64,000 bases of DNA, from positions 96,855,358 to 96,919,357 of the forward strand of contig NC_088782.1 of NCBI RefSeq assembly GCF_958450345.1, read 5' to 3'. A program made the position numbers and the translations under genes. The DNA is from Calliphora vicina (lineage: Eukaryota > Arthropoda > Insecta > Diptera > Calliphoridae). Below the pieces are notes generated by a model, which was given only the letters and a program-made list of their open reading frames with translations, did no database searches and was not told where the DNA came from. Below are positions 23,753 through 34,760 of the stretch, one piece after another; the first letter of the stretch is position 1, and each line of letters starts with the position of its first letter.

Positions 23753-24231
23753 CAAGGCGAATTCAGTTCTACAAAAACAACGATTGGTCCAAGGCGTATT
23801 TAACAAGGTGACAGCAGTGGCGAATTGAAATAAATACAGGCGAATTCACTTATTTTTTATATATAGAGTTTGACATACGGACGTACGGGCGAATATTTTT
23901 TATATATGTATTTTGACATTTGTGCGTGCTATTTCTATAATCAGCTGTGCTGCCGATGGCACCTTATTAAATGCACCTTGGATTGGTCTTAACAAATGTC
24001 AAAAAACCAAAATGAAAAATTTAACAAATAAGTATTTAAACTTAATATAGTGTAGATAATTGAATAGTGAGGGCTTTACTTATTTAAGTAAACAATAAAT
24101 ATTTTGTTAATAAGCATAGAATATGTAGATATTTAAATATAAAAACAAGCTTTGAAAGTTGTTAGAACCAAAAAGCGAAAAAAAAAATTATCAGCTGTTT
24201 GACTGACTCCACCTTGTATAAATTCGCCTTG
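23753..24231. mobile_element. hAT-like MITE, CAAGGCGAATT family, copy B, with perfect 8-bp TSD
   Basis: The left end is CAAGGCGAATTCAG and the right end is TATAAATTCGCCTTG. It is flanked by perfect 8-bp direct repeats GTTTATGT (23745-23752 and 24232-24239). Eight-base duplications are characteristic of hAT and P superfamily transposition. The interior matches copy A at 16457-16700 except for a 191-bp element inserted at 23790. It encodes no transposase. Confidence 0.9.
23790..23980. mobile_element. Nested MITE of the same group, with perfect 8-bp TSD
   Basis: A 191-bp element whose left end CAAGGCGTATTTAACAAGG mirrors its right end CCTTATTAAATGCACCTTG. It is flanked by GATTGGTC direct repeats (23782-23789 and 23981-23988). 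Removing it and one repeat restores ACGATTGGTCTTAACAAATG, nearly the sequence at the matching place in copy A (about 16497-16518), so an empty site exists in the same window. The interior has short AT-rich inverted segments and no gene. Confidence 0.92.
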
Positions 24232-24250
24232 GTTTATGTAATATTGGGCT

Positions 24251-24498
24251 CAAGGCGAATCTATAGAAGGTGACGACAGAAGAACAGCTGATTATTTTTT
24301 TTATTCAGTTGTTTAGACAAGTGAACTGTCAATTCACTTGTGTTTGTTGTGGCGAAAAATACAACAAACCCAAAAGCAAAAACAACCACAGGCAACTTTG
24401 ACAGTTCACTTATCTTTTTACAAAAACAAAGTACCTGTTGTTTTTGTATATGTTGTATTTGTTGTAGTTCTGTCGTCACCTTCTATAAATTCGCCTTG
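24251..24498. mobile_element. hAT-like MITE, CAAGGCGAATT family, copy C, with perfect 8-bp TSD
   Basis: A 248-bp element with arms of over 30 bp. The left reads CAAGGCGAATCTATAGAAGG and the right ends CTTCTATAAATTCGCCTTG; GTGACGACAGAA and TTCTGTCGTCAC continue the arms. It is flanked by perfect ATTGGGCT repeats (24243-24250 and 24499-24506). It lies only 19 bp from copy B, so the two inserted independently side by side. Confidence 0.92.
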
Positions 24499-24506
24499 AT
24501 TGGGCT

Positions 24507-25263
24507 GGTCTTTTAAATATATTTTTTTTTTTTGGTACCAAAACTACGATTTTGCGTTAGAAAAAGGACAAAATTGTTTAACAAAAAAAGAAAAATCCAC
24601 AAGTGTATTACACCAAATTACTTCTCAAACAGACCTCGTCTGCATGATTGCCTTGCGATCGAGCACCCTGTGGCGCTACTTGCATGAATTTAGTTGAATG
24701 TCCAATTGTATTGTTAGATTCATGGATTGTATATTGTACGTGTTTCTATTATTTATTTATTGTAGTAAACTTTACACGAAAAATACTTGCAACAGACTCG
24801 CGCGTTCACTGGTGGTTGCCTTTGTATGTAAAAAGACATTATGGTTTTTTCCTTTTGTTTCATTTTCTTTCCTGTTCATTATAAATTATGATCATATTAA
24901 AAGTACAACAAGTATTTTTTTATACATAAATATTTTCTTGAGAAATATTTTTATCAGAAAATAATAGATCATTACATCAAGAATGTTTTATTATGGACAT
25001 TTTTTTATACAAATACATACATATGAGATGCCAGATGTTTAAAGGAAAAAAAATAAATATAAAGATTAGCTAACTGATCATGAAAGAATTGTCAAATAAC
25101 CCTCTTATCAGGTACGGATCCAGGTCAAAAATTACATAATATAGAGAGAATTAATTTAACATTTCTGGTTTTTTCCTGTTTTAGATTAAAACATTTCTGG
25201 CTACGCGCCTGCCCCATATTCTTAATAAATTTGGAAATGGTTTAAAAAAATAAATTCAATGAA
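24507..25263. other. No gene seen
   Basis: AT-rich with T runs. Overlapping plus-strand frames at 24500-24964 are Phe/Leu/Cys-rich and most likely composition; no domain is recognisable. Confidence 0.45.
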
Positions 25264-25930
25264 AACAAGTAAGAGAGCTAGATTATGTGCCGAATCTATA
25301 TAACCTTCACCAAATTATACTTCAAAATAAAAATTTTAAATATTTTTAGGTGAACAAAATTTATTTTTTTCCAAAGTTGGTTTTTTAATTTTTTGGAAAA
25401 AACAAAATTTCGAATTGTTTTTTAAAATTTTTTTTTTTTAAATTTTAAAAAAAAAATTTTATTTTTTAATTTTATTTTTGGTGAAAAAAAAAAATTCGGG
25501 TTAAAAAATACTTTTTCCGATTTTGACCTATTGTAGGTCCAATTTACTATGGTCGTTGCAAAGGTGTTTGAATATCTAAATCATGAATATCTATCATTGG
25601 ATATCCATATTCTCTATATTAATGACTTAGTAATCCAGATATAGGTCAAAAATCCTCATATCTCATCCATTTGTGGACCGATTTTGCTGATTTTAAATAG
25701 CAAACTTCTCGAAAGCATGTCTGACAGAATTATTGAAGATTTGGATCCCGAAGATATCTGGGGTCTTCAGAAAATTGATTTCAACAGACAGACAGACGGA
25801 CGGACGGACATGGCTTAATCGACTCCGCTATCTATAAGGATCCAGAATATATATACTTTATAGGGTCGGAAATGAAAAATGTAGAAATTACAAACGGAAT
25901 GACAAACTTATATATACCATTCTATAGGCC
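25264..25930 (+). mobile_element. mini-me-like element, copy 2
   Basis: Starts ACAAGTAAGAGAGCTAGATT with a decayed hairpin (GTGCCGAAT), then CCTTCACCAAATTATACTTC, A/T runs, CCTATTGTAGGTCCAA, a (GACA/GGAC)n tract and the core CATGGCTTAATCGACTCCGC, then TATATATACTTTATAGGG. The right terminus lacks the usual AGGGTATAAAAA. The part from 25393 onward is inside the 1,648-bp tandem duplication and so is repeated at 27041-27580. Confidence 0.7.
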
Positions 25931-27040
25931 TTCTATAGTTTAAAGATGAACCTCTATGTCATTTTCTTTTATGTGAAAAATGTTTGCCCTTTTTCTGCCC
26001 TATTTTATGTAAAGTACTGGTCATATAAGATATCAAAGTCAATGGAATTTTTTTTGATCTCAATAAATATGATAAAAAGCCCAATAACTACAGAAAAACT
26101 TACTAAAATCGTACAATTTGATGGAAAACATAACTGAAATTCAAATATTTGTAAATCTCACAATATATTGACGTAATTGAGAAGACGCAGAAAAAAAGGC
26201 ACTTTTTTGAAAATTTTGGGAAATTGATTTCTTCTACAAGATTTCAACCAAATATTATAAAAATACCAAAAAATCAATTTGGAAAAAAAATCGAAAAAGT
26301 ACCTTTTGTTATGCAGCTCCTGAATTCTAAAAATGTTTATATACAATTGGACAGATCTTGTAAATACCTTTAATTTGGTACTAAATTTATATGCATTAGA
26401 AAGGCATTATATTATCAAAAATATGATTTTGCAAGAAAAGTGCAAAAAAGGCAACATTTTTTTGCAGAAATGAAAACTTTTTTAATTAAGTTTAAGTCTA
26501 TTACTATTTTAAAATCCTTCATTTCTAGATATAATTTTTAAGATTCAATTAGCAAAACCTTGATTAGATATATCTTTTAATTTGTAACTTAAAAACTTAC
26601 TACTCATTAACAGAAATTAATGGCTAGTTGGCATAAATTCATTTATAATTTGTCATAATTTACGTTTGTAAATAATACAGTAAAGCTATCAAAAACAATT
26701 GTTTAAATCATAAATCATGAGATTAGCCTGACTAACACAAAATAACAATAAAAATTATAAATGAAAATCAACAAATATGTAAATTTTGAATTGTGTATTG
26801 TCTATTAGATTATATAAACAATATTTGCTACTTTGTTGAGATTTCAAAACCGCCTCTTTCACTAAGCTTTTAAAATGTTTCAAAAACTTAAATCATCTAT
26901 TTTTACCAATTTAAGGCAATTAAGTTGGTTTTTATTTATTTACAAATAGCCGGGAGTTAAATTATAAAAAAAATACGAAACAACTCGTTGAATTTATGAT
27001 TTTGTGTTTAAATATTTCCGTATACAATCATAGTTTTTGA
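25393..27040. repeat. 1,648-bp tandem duplication, left copy
   Basis: This unit is repeated immediately at 27041-28688 with a constant offset of 1,648 bases along its whole length. The only difference I found is C at 25801 against T at 27449, in the GGAC tract. It contains most of a mini-me-like element, a MITE (26175-26326) and AT-rich DNA. The short frames in it occur twice with identical translations and are not genes. A TTG microhomology is at the junctions. Confidence 0.95.
26175..26326. mobile_element. MITE with AGGTACTTTTT arms (in left duplicate)
   Basis: The left arm, with AATTGAGAAGACGCAG and GGCACTTTTTTGAAAATTTT, pairs imperfectly with the right arm, AAAAAGTACCTTTTGTTATG followed by CAGCTCCTGAATT. 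The same family as the 109-bp hairpin at 38862-38970, but with a longer centre. Confidence 0.65.
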
Positions 27041-28688
27041 TTGGAAAAAACAAAATTTCGAATTGTTTTTTAAAATTTTTTTTTTTTAAATTTTAAAAAA
27101 AAAATTTTATTTTTTAATTTTATTTTTGGTGAAAAAAAAAAATTCGGGTTAAAAAATACTTTTTCCGATTTTGACCTATTGTAGGTCCAATTTACTATGG
27201 TCGTTGCAAAGGTGTTTGAATATCTAAATCATGAATATCTATCATTGGATATCCATATTCTCTATATTAATGACTTAGTAATCCAGATATAGGTCAAAAA
27301 TCCTCATATCTCATCCATTTGTGGACCGATTTTGCTGATTTTAAATAGCAAACTTCTCGAAAGCATGTCTGACAGAATTATTGAAGATTTGGATCCCGAA
27401 GATATCTGGGGTCTTCAGAAAATTGATTTCAACAGACAGACAGACGGATGGACGGACATGGCTTAATCGACTCCGCTATCTATAAGGATCCAGAATATAT
27501 ATACTTTATAGGGTCGGAAATGAAAAATGTAGAAATTACAAACGGAATGACAAACTTATATATACCATTCTATAGGCCTTCTATAGTTTAAAGATGAACC
27601 TCTATGTCATTTTCTTTTATGTGAAAAATGTTTGCCCTTTTTCTGCCCTATTTTATGTAAAGTACTGGTCATATAAGATATCAAAGTCAATGGAATTTTT
27701 TTTGATCTCAATAAATATGATAAAAAGCCCAATAACTACAGAAAAACTTACTAAAATCGTACAATTTGATGGAAAACATAACTGAAATTCAAATATTTGT
27801 AAATCTCACAATATATTGACGTAATTGAGAAGACGCAGAAAAAAAGGCACTTTTTTGAAAATTTTGGGAAATTGATTTCTTCTACAAGATTTCAACCAAA
27901 TATTATAAAAATACCAAAAAATCAATTTGGAAAAAAAATCGAAAAAGTACCTTTTGTTATGCAGCTCCTGAATTCTAAAAATGTTTATATACAATTGGAC
28001 AGATCTTGTAAATACCTTTAATTTGGTACTAAATTTATATGCATTAGAAAGGCATTATATTATCAAAAATATGATTTTGCAAGAAAAGTGCAAAAAAGGC
28101 AACATTTTTTTGCAGAAATGAAAACTTTTTTAATTAAGTTTAAGTCTATTACTATTTTAAAATCCTTCATTTCTAGATATAATTTTTAAGATTCAATTAG
28201 CAAAACCTTGATTAGATATATCTTTTAATTTGTAACTTAAAAACTTACTACTCATTAACAGAAATTAATGGCTAGTTGGCATAAATTCATTTATAATTTG
28301 TCATAATTTACGTTTGTAAATAATACAGTAAAGCTATCAAAAACAATTGTTTAAATCATAAATCATGAGATTAGCCTGACTAACACAAAATAACAATAAA
28401 AATTATAAATGAAAATCAACAAATATGTAAATTTTGAATTGTGTATTGTCTATTAGATTATATAAACAATATTTGCTACTTTGTTGAGATTTCAAAACCG
28501 CCTCTTTCACTAAGCTTTTAAAATGTTTCAAAAACTTAAATCATCTATTTTTACCAATTTAAGGCAATTAAGTTGGTTTTTATTTATTTACAAATAGCCG
28601 GGAGTTAAATTATAAAAAAAATACGAAACAACTCGTTGAATTTATGATTTTGTGTTTAAATATTTCCGTATACAATCATAGTTTTTGA
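27041..28688. repeat. 1,648-bp tandem duplication, right copy
   Basis: Near-identical to 25393-27040. It begins inside the mini-me-like element, so the element's 5' end is missing from this copy, and it ends at a TTTTTGATTG/T-run boundary. Such identity implies either a very recent tandem duplication or an assembly artefact. Confidence 0.95.
27823..27974. mobile_element. MITE with AGGTACTTTTT arms (in right duplicate)
   Basis: The exact duplicate of 26175-26326, offset by 1,648 bases. It arose by the tandem duplication, not by a separate insertion. Confidence 0.65.
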
Positions 28689-29006
28689 TTGTTTTTTTTT
28701 TTTTGCAAAATTAAAGTTAAATAGTTAATAAATGTGTTTATAAACATTAAAAGTTTATTTACTTAATTTTTTTTCAAGAAGATACATTAACCTTCAATTA
28801 TTTATTTGTTAAGTTTTTATTATTTTTTCATTGTTTAGTTCTAGTTTCTCTTTTCGCTTACGAAATTATTTATGTGTGATTTTTTTTTATCTTTTTCCAC
28901 AGCAAAATAATAAAAAAAAACTTTTTGTGCTGTTTCAATTGTTATTTAAGAGTAAACAAATTTTAAATATTTGTAAACTATTAAAAAAGGTAAGAAAATA
29001 GATAAA
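28689..29006. other. AT-rich spacer, nothing seen
   Basis: T-rich then A-rich sequence between the tandem duplication and the foldback element. No gene or repeat is recognised. Confidence 0.55.
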
Positions 29007-29681
29007 AACTACACCATTTGCAATTGTATTTCAGAATTTTCAAAATATATTTCAGAAATTTCCAATTATATTTCGGAATTTTCTAATTGAATTTCAGAAT
29101 ATTCCAATTATATTTCAGAATTTTCCATTTATATTTCAGAAATTTCTAATTGTATTTCATAAATTTCCAATTGTATTTCAGAATTTTCCGATTGTATTTC
29201 AAAATTTTTAATTTATACTTAAAAAGTTTCTAATTGCATTTCAGAATTTTCCAATTGTTTTTCAGAAATTTCCATTTGTATTTCAGAAAATTCTAGTAGC
29301 AATACCAATGCAAATTTCTGAAATACAAATAGAAAATTCTGAAAAACAATTGGGAAATTCTTTAATACAATTAGAAACTATTGAAGTATAAATTAAAAAT
29401 TCTGAAATACAAATGGAAATTTCTGAAATACAATTGGAAGATTCTTTAATACAATTAGAAAATTCTGAAATACAATTAGAAATTTCTGAAATATAAATGG
29501 AAACTTCTGAAATTTAATTGGAATATTCCGAAATATAATTGGAAAATTCTGAAATATAATTAAAAATTTCTGAAATATAAATGGAAATTTCAAAAATTCA
29601 ATTGGAATTTTCTGAAATATAATTAGATATTTCTGAAATTCAATCGAAAACTTCTGAAATACAATTGGAAATGGTGTAGTT
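29007..29681. mobile_element. Foldback (FB-like) element with 21-bp subrepeats
   Basis: The outer ends are AACTACACCATTTGCAATTG and CAATTGGAAATGGTGTAGTT, inverted copies of one another. Each arm is an array of a ~21-bp unit of the type CAGAATTTTCCAATTGTATTT: forward at 29030-29290, inverted at 29310-29665, with a short unique centre near 29290-29320. Long inverted repeats made of short direct subrepeats are the hallmark of foldback transposons such as Drosophila FB. A 66-codon Phe/Ile-rich minus frame is the translated repeat, not a gene. No target duplication was found. A second copy is at 31301-31662. Confidence 0.8.
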
Positions 29682-29731
29682 GTTGTATACAGAATATAAA
29701 CAAAACTATAATGTTTACAAAGTTTTGCTGG

Positions 29732-29947
29732 TTATATGTATAGATTAAGCGATTTTTCAAACCATTCTTGTAAGTTATGTCGATTTTTTTCTACAGAATG
29801 TTGCCCTCTTTTTGCCCTTTCTTTACAAAATCGTAGGACCTGGTGAACATCTGCCGATTGATAGAACTGCCTTTGAGTTGGCAATGTCGTTAATTGAGAC
29901 TTGGTTTGTTGCGAAGCGCAGATCCAATTGGAGTGGGAACGACACAA
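29732..29947 (-). pseudogene. Unrecognised coding-like fragment
   Basis: A 71-codon frame starting ATG (29945-29947) with a mixed, charged translation (it includes DVHQVLRFCKERAKRGQHSV) and less A/T bias than its surroundings. I do not recognise the family. Sequence at about 25950-26010 (and its duplicate at 27598-27658) aligns with its 3' part by eye (GTTTGCCCTTTTTCTGCCCT versus TTGCCCTCTTTTTGCCCTTT) but is not open there. This suggests a decayed dispersed repeat with coding ancestry. Confidence 0.3.
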
Positions 29948-31300
29948 CGGAATAACAGAATAATTAAAACAACAATAAATATGCCAGTCTTTAAGAAATA
30001 TTTTGCCATACGATTTTTAGCAAGAAACCAAACCTTTTTTAATTATGTACATACTTTCTTGCTAAAACATGTAATGACATCTGATATTAAGACCTAAGAA
30101 TTGCAACCCTGCAATAATTTAAGAAAACATATTAATATCTCTCTCGCTCATAATATCTTGTTAACTCTAACAGTCACAGGTGAAAGTTAATAAATTTTAT
30201 AGTAATTTTTATATCAACAATAAATCTCTAAAGGCCACATAATAAATAATATTTTTTTAAACATATGAATAATATTGTCTTTTGATTTTTTCTTTTATTT
30301 TTATATAAATAAAATCCCAGTTATTAAATTACCACTTAGTATGGCCATAAAAAACACACCTACAGTTAAAAACAATAAAAACTATAAAGAAAAAAATTAG
30401 CAGGCCCTGAAAACTTAAGATCTTAAAATTTAAATTACTCATGCTTATAATTTGTTAAACAATTAAAACCGTTAAATCATTTATATTATTAAGAAAAAAA
30501 AAATGAATGACCAGTAGAAATTAAAATTGAAATCACAATAAATGTGTAGGAAGTAACTTGTGCCAAAAACAAAAAAAAAATAACAATCAAAATTAAACAA
30601 CATCCATTTATCGATTACTCACTCATGCTGGGCATAATTTGAGCACGCACTGTTTTAACAGCAAAAACAACAACAACAACAACAATAAATATAAATCTGT
30701 TACAATAAATTGAAAGCCAAGAATTGGCAACACTTTATTTATTTATTTATATTGATCGTGTTATCTCTTATTCTTTTTTTTTCTCTTAACAAGTCTGGTA
30801 ATGGATCAGCAATTTTATTTGTGATTTATTTTTTGCAAATTTCTTGGACTGTTATTTAAGTTTAAATTATTGTTTCGTAAGAAAGCATTAACAATACACA
30901 CTTTTTTGAAATATTGGCAGTTCGAAAATGTTCGATATGACTTACAATACACCAATGAACATGAAAGCCAACATTGATTTTAAAATTTATGTGAGTGAGC
31001 TCACTGAAACAACCAAAGAATACAAAAAAATAAAAACATGTCGAAGAACATGCAGTGCAATTAATTATATTTTGACATTTAGTTGTTGGTGGTAATTAAG
31101 TAAAAGAAAAAAATATGTATTTGTATGAACTGTAAAAAGAAATATCAAAATAACTGTATACATATAATCAAAATTTTTGATCAACTTTAAAACTTTAAAA
31201 AAATTTTGTTGGACTTTCAAATTCATATTAAATATTGTGTGTTTAAATTCAAGGTTTGATAAGATCTTCAGGTTTAAAATAAGTTTCTTAAAATTAAATA
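29948..31300. other. No gene seen
   Basis: AT-rich DNA with a (CAA)n run near 30668-30688. No convincing frame or element end. Confidence 0.5.
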
Positions 31301-31662
31301 TACACTATTTCTAATTGTATTTAGGAAGTTTTCAATTGAAGAAGTTTCTAATTGTATTTATATTTCAGAAATTTCTATTTGTATTTCAGTATTTTCCAAA
31401 TGCTTTTCAGAATTTTCTATTTGTATTTCAGAAAATTCTAAAAAAATACAAATAGTAAATTCTGAAATATAATTCGAAAATTTCCGAAAGAAAATTAGAA
31501 ATTTCTGAAATTTTATTTGAAGTGTCTTAAATTTAAATGCAATATTCTGAAATACAATTATAAAATTCTGAAATAAAATTCAATCGGAAATTTCTGTAAT
31601 ATAATTAGAAATTTCTGATTTACAATTAGAAACTTTTGGAATAAAATTGGAAATGGTGTAGT
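31301..31662. mobile_element. Second foldback element of the 21-bp family
   Basis: The left end ACACTATTTCTAATTGTATT mirrors the right end AATTGGAAATGGTGTA. The arms are degenerate arrays of the same unit as 29007-29681, forward at 31310-31430 and inverted at 31445-31655. It is shorter and more diverged than the first copy. Confidence 0.7.
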
Positions 31663-33577
31663 AAAGTAAAGTAGTAAAGACTAATTTTTTATTTAACCGC
31701 AAGGACATTATAGTTTTAATAATTGTAGACAGGTGTAGACTCAAAATTTTAATTATTATTTAATTTTTTTATTATTTTAGACCAAGAAATAAAAAAAACT
31801 TTCAAACACTAGTTTAATCAAATCATGAATAAACAAAATTAGTTAAAATAAAATAACTATACAACACAACATTTGAAAATGTTAAACAAAAATACATAAT
31901 TATACTCACTACTTCCAATAAATTGAACTTGAAAAACACTTACCTAAAATAAAAAAACATAAAATAAAAATTAATTAAAAAATTTTAAATAAATTGCAAA
32001 CTTAAACTAAATATATAAATGAACAAATACTTAATAAATCCCACACCCATATAAATAAACCCCACAAAAGTATTACCAACTATTTGAATACACACATTAT
32101 AATTGGCAATATGCGAGTACATCAAAGTAGTTGGCAACATTACTTTTAACTGTTATAACAACTTTATAAGAAAGTAATAATAATTAGAAATATAAACAAT
32201 TCTCATTCAAATTTAGTTTCAGTATATTTATTCTCTTAATAAATCCCTGTTTACTTATCCTCTTCTTATTATCAGACATTTAAATTAATGATTTATGTTT
32301 TCATAATATTGTGCAAATAATGACGTGAAAAATATGTCTGTTTATAAATTATTATGGCCAGAACACAACGAAATTGGCTGTACCAACAACTACTTGTCCA
32401 AAACGTATGAAATAAGAAGAATTTTTATCATATCATAAAAACAACACAAAATATTAGAAAGAATAATTTATTATGTTGGTTTTTGTTTTTATTATTATAC
32501 TCGTAAATACTACTGCTACATGTGTTTATTTCACAACCTAAAAAAACAATGCAAAAAGAAAAACAACAATAAAAAAAGAATATAAACAAAATATAAAAAT
32601 ATACTTTTAAAGACAACAAAAAAAAACAATATTTATGTTTTCATCAGAGAGTCTTAAAGTGGGAACGTTGATGCAAAACTGAACAAATCTGTAAAAAAGA
32701 TTTTCAAAAATCAAACTCAGGGTGGCAATTTTCAGTATTATAGCGCTAATATTCGCAAATTGTAGTACTGTATGTGAAAAGAGGACATTGAGCCAGATCT
32801 TATCAATCAAAGCAATTAAGATTATTTGCTCCAAAGTAGATAGTGTGAAAGCTTCAAATCTCTAGTATGAATTTCAAAAATCCAGTTCAGCGAGGAGTAA
32901 TGAGTACTATTACATTAAAGTTCGCCAAATAGATTTGGCAGATTTCCATGAATACAAAATCGCCCAGCTTAACTGCGAAATCATTAGTTTAGTAAACGAG
33001 GTCAAGCGAACAAGTTGACTAGATCACTTAAAGAATTGCAGCTTGAGTAGGTGAGTTCGATCTCTCTCCAAGCCTTTGAGACAAGTTCTCATATAAAGAT
33101 GCCATACTACATTAAATTTATCGGTTATCCTCGCAGAGTGTCAAGGCGAAATGAAGTGTGGTTTGGGAACTTCACAATCGTTCAGTTGTAGAATAATTTA
33201 ACACATTTTTCTGGTTACAGTGATCGTGAATTATATAACCAATCATAAGTCACTTCATCCAATGGATTTATGGACTAAATCGGTTGAAGTAGCTCAATTC
33301 ACAGGCTTTGGACTCAATGCGGAACATTGTATTCATTGTTATTCTGTTAGATTAGATGGGCTGCCAGCCCAATGCAAATTGTACAATACATCCAAATTCA
33401 AGGATCGGTATCCATAATCAATTCAAGACTTCCATGGCCTAAATCACCGGTTGCGTTTGGTGGCCGAAGAGTTTAAATTTTAAGTCATCCTATACAGCTT
33501 CTGCAAAGGTCGTTGTCTAGAAATTGTGTTTTTGGAAGTAATTTCCACGTCATTATCAGTTTGTTCTCATGGAGATA
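31663..33577. other. No supported gene; one unrecognised frame
   Basis: Mostly AT-rich. From about 32820 to 33560 the composition is more balanced, and a 65-codon frame at 33220-33417 (containing LHPMDLWTKSVEVAQF) is open but matches no family I know. It may be a transposon relic. No splice or start context supports a gene. Confidence 0.35.
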
Positions 33578-33757
33578 CAGTGTACTCTCTCATAAACGGA
33601 CACCTAAGGGACTGAACAATTTGTCCGGTTTTGAGAGGTGTCCGCAATTGGGAGTAGAAAATACATAATTCAAAAGAATTTGTTTGTGACTGAAAAAAGA
33701 ATCCGTTTATGAGACGTGTCCGCTTCAGAGAGGTGTCCGCAAAGAGAGAGTTCAGTG
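33578..33757. mobile_element. pogo/Tigger-like MITE with TA target site
   Basis: A 180-bp element starting CAGTGTACTCTCTCATAAAC and ending GCAAAGAGAGAGTTCAGTG, flanked by TA on both sides (33576-33577 and 33758-33759). Several CGGACAC/GTGTCCG motifs lie inside. CAGT-type tips with a TA duplication are typical of pogo/Tigger-group elements. Frames crossing it on both strands are not genes. Confidence 0.75.
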
Positions 33758-33902
33758 TATATGAGAAAGTGGTAACGGTTTCAATGAAGTGTAATGAATT
33801 TCCATATGTTCCTGTATCGTATCTTCTCAAGAGATACCTGGATTTTGTAGGAAATTTGCTTTGTAATACATATACACATTTTCTTGGAATTAAATACATG
33901 TC

Positions 33903-34058
33903 TAAAGCTGGCCAAACACGGAATGATTTGTTCGCCCGATTTGTGATCGAAAATTTTCAATTACTTGTGATTTTGTTCGCGCACAGCCATTAACAAGCAA
34001 AAAGACGTCGGACACGAACAAATCATACTCACAAATCAACCGTTTGTGGCCAGCTTTA
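33903..34058. mobile_element. MITE with TAAAGCTGGCCA ends
   Basis: A 156-bp element. The left end TAAAGCTGGCCAAACACGG mirrors the right end CCGTTTGTGGCCAGCTTTA, and ATGATTTGTTCG/CGAACAAATCAT lie just inside. Noncoding. Confidence 0.8.
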
Positions 34059-34079
34059 CTAACAGTAAAGATTAGGATA

Positions 34080-34760
34080 TCCCTGCATGATATCTGGTGA
34101 TACTGATACGATCCGGGACAATCCCAAATTCAGCTAACTTGTGATATTGATTCCTGGATAATAGTTTGGATTACGCCATTGGACCATTCCGATTAGTCTG
34201 GTATCTTTGTTATAAAACCAGGATAAAAGAACGGTTAGGGTATTGTGTAGTCCACTGGCATCCCAGATTAAGCCTATCATTAATTCTTGAGTGTCCATAA
34301 CTCCTGTCATGCAACCACATTGCACTGCAGTATAGTGCACTATTAGCAGCAAATTACATTGCGGAAATGTCCGATGGTACTTTGGTAAGGATCGCCTTAA
34401 GATCATCCTGTCCTGTCATTCTCATAATGCTGGGTTATTATTTTTGGCTCCCGCTCTACACCAAACAGCAGCACACTTAAATAGAATTCTTTTAATAACA
34501 GAGCTATATAGTCAGAATACGTTGTTCGGGTTGTTTCCCCAGTTCCCGAATGTTAGTTTTGTAACAATATAATGTAGTTGCAGCTTTGGCTATTCTCGAT
34601 TGCGTATTTAGATTAAGTTTACCGCCTAATATCGGCTCTATGTTTAGGTATTGTCGGTTGAGAAAGAGAGTTAATTTATAAATCGTTGGACTATGGGAAC
34701 TTAATTTCGTTATAGTTGGGTTCACCCCCAGCCGCATCATTGGGTTCATTAAAAATAATA
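34080..34760 (-). pseudogene. LINE (I/LOA-like) reverse transcriptase C-terminal remnant
   Basis: Minus-strand conceptual translation, with frameshifts and stops, follows the end of a non-LTR reverse transcriptase and the linker towards RNase H. In order it shows KLNLNTQSRIAKAATTLYCY (post-catalytic domain), a YSSVIKRILFKCAAVWCRAG stretch corresponding to the family's 'vIRPiL.yGalvW' motif, a YGHSRI motif (34300-34320 region), and DYTIP-like sequence. The YADD catalytic motif and endonuclease are absent, so only an internal slice survives. Related remnants lie at 45836-46290, 48941-50748 and 53290-53870. Confidence 0.65.

Noticed and set aside
25946..27994. Pairs of identical 62-63-codon frames
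   Set aside because: They are identical only because the 1,648-bp unit is duplicated. Composition is Lys/Phe/Ile-rich and one pair overlaps the MITE.
29393..29593. 66-codon minus frame with FQKFPFIFQ-type repeats
   Set aside because: Translated 21-bp subrepeats of the foldback element.
33567..33993. Opposing frames of 110 and 94 codons
   Set aside because: Both run across the pogo-like MITE into flanking DNA (the plus frame also into the second MITE) and overlap each other; no domain is recognised.
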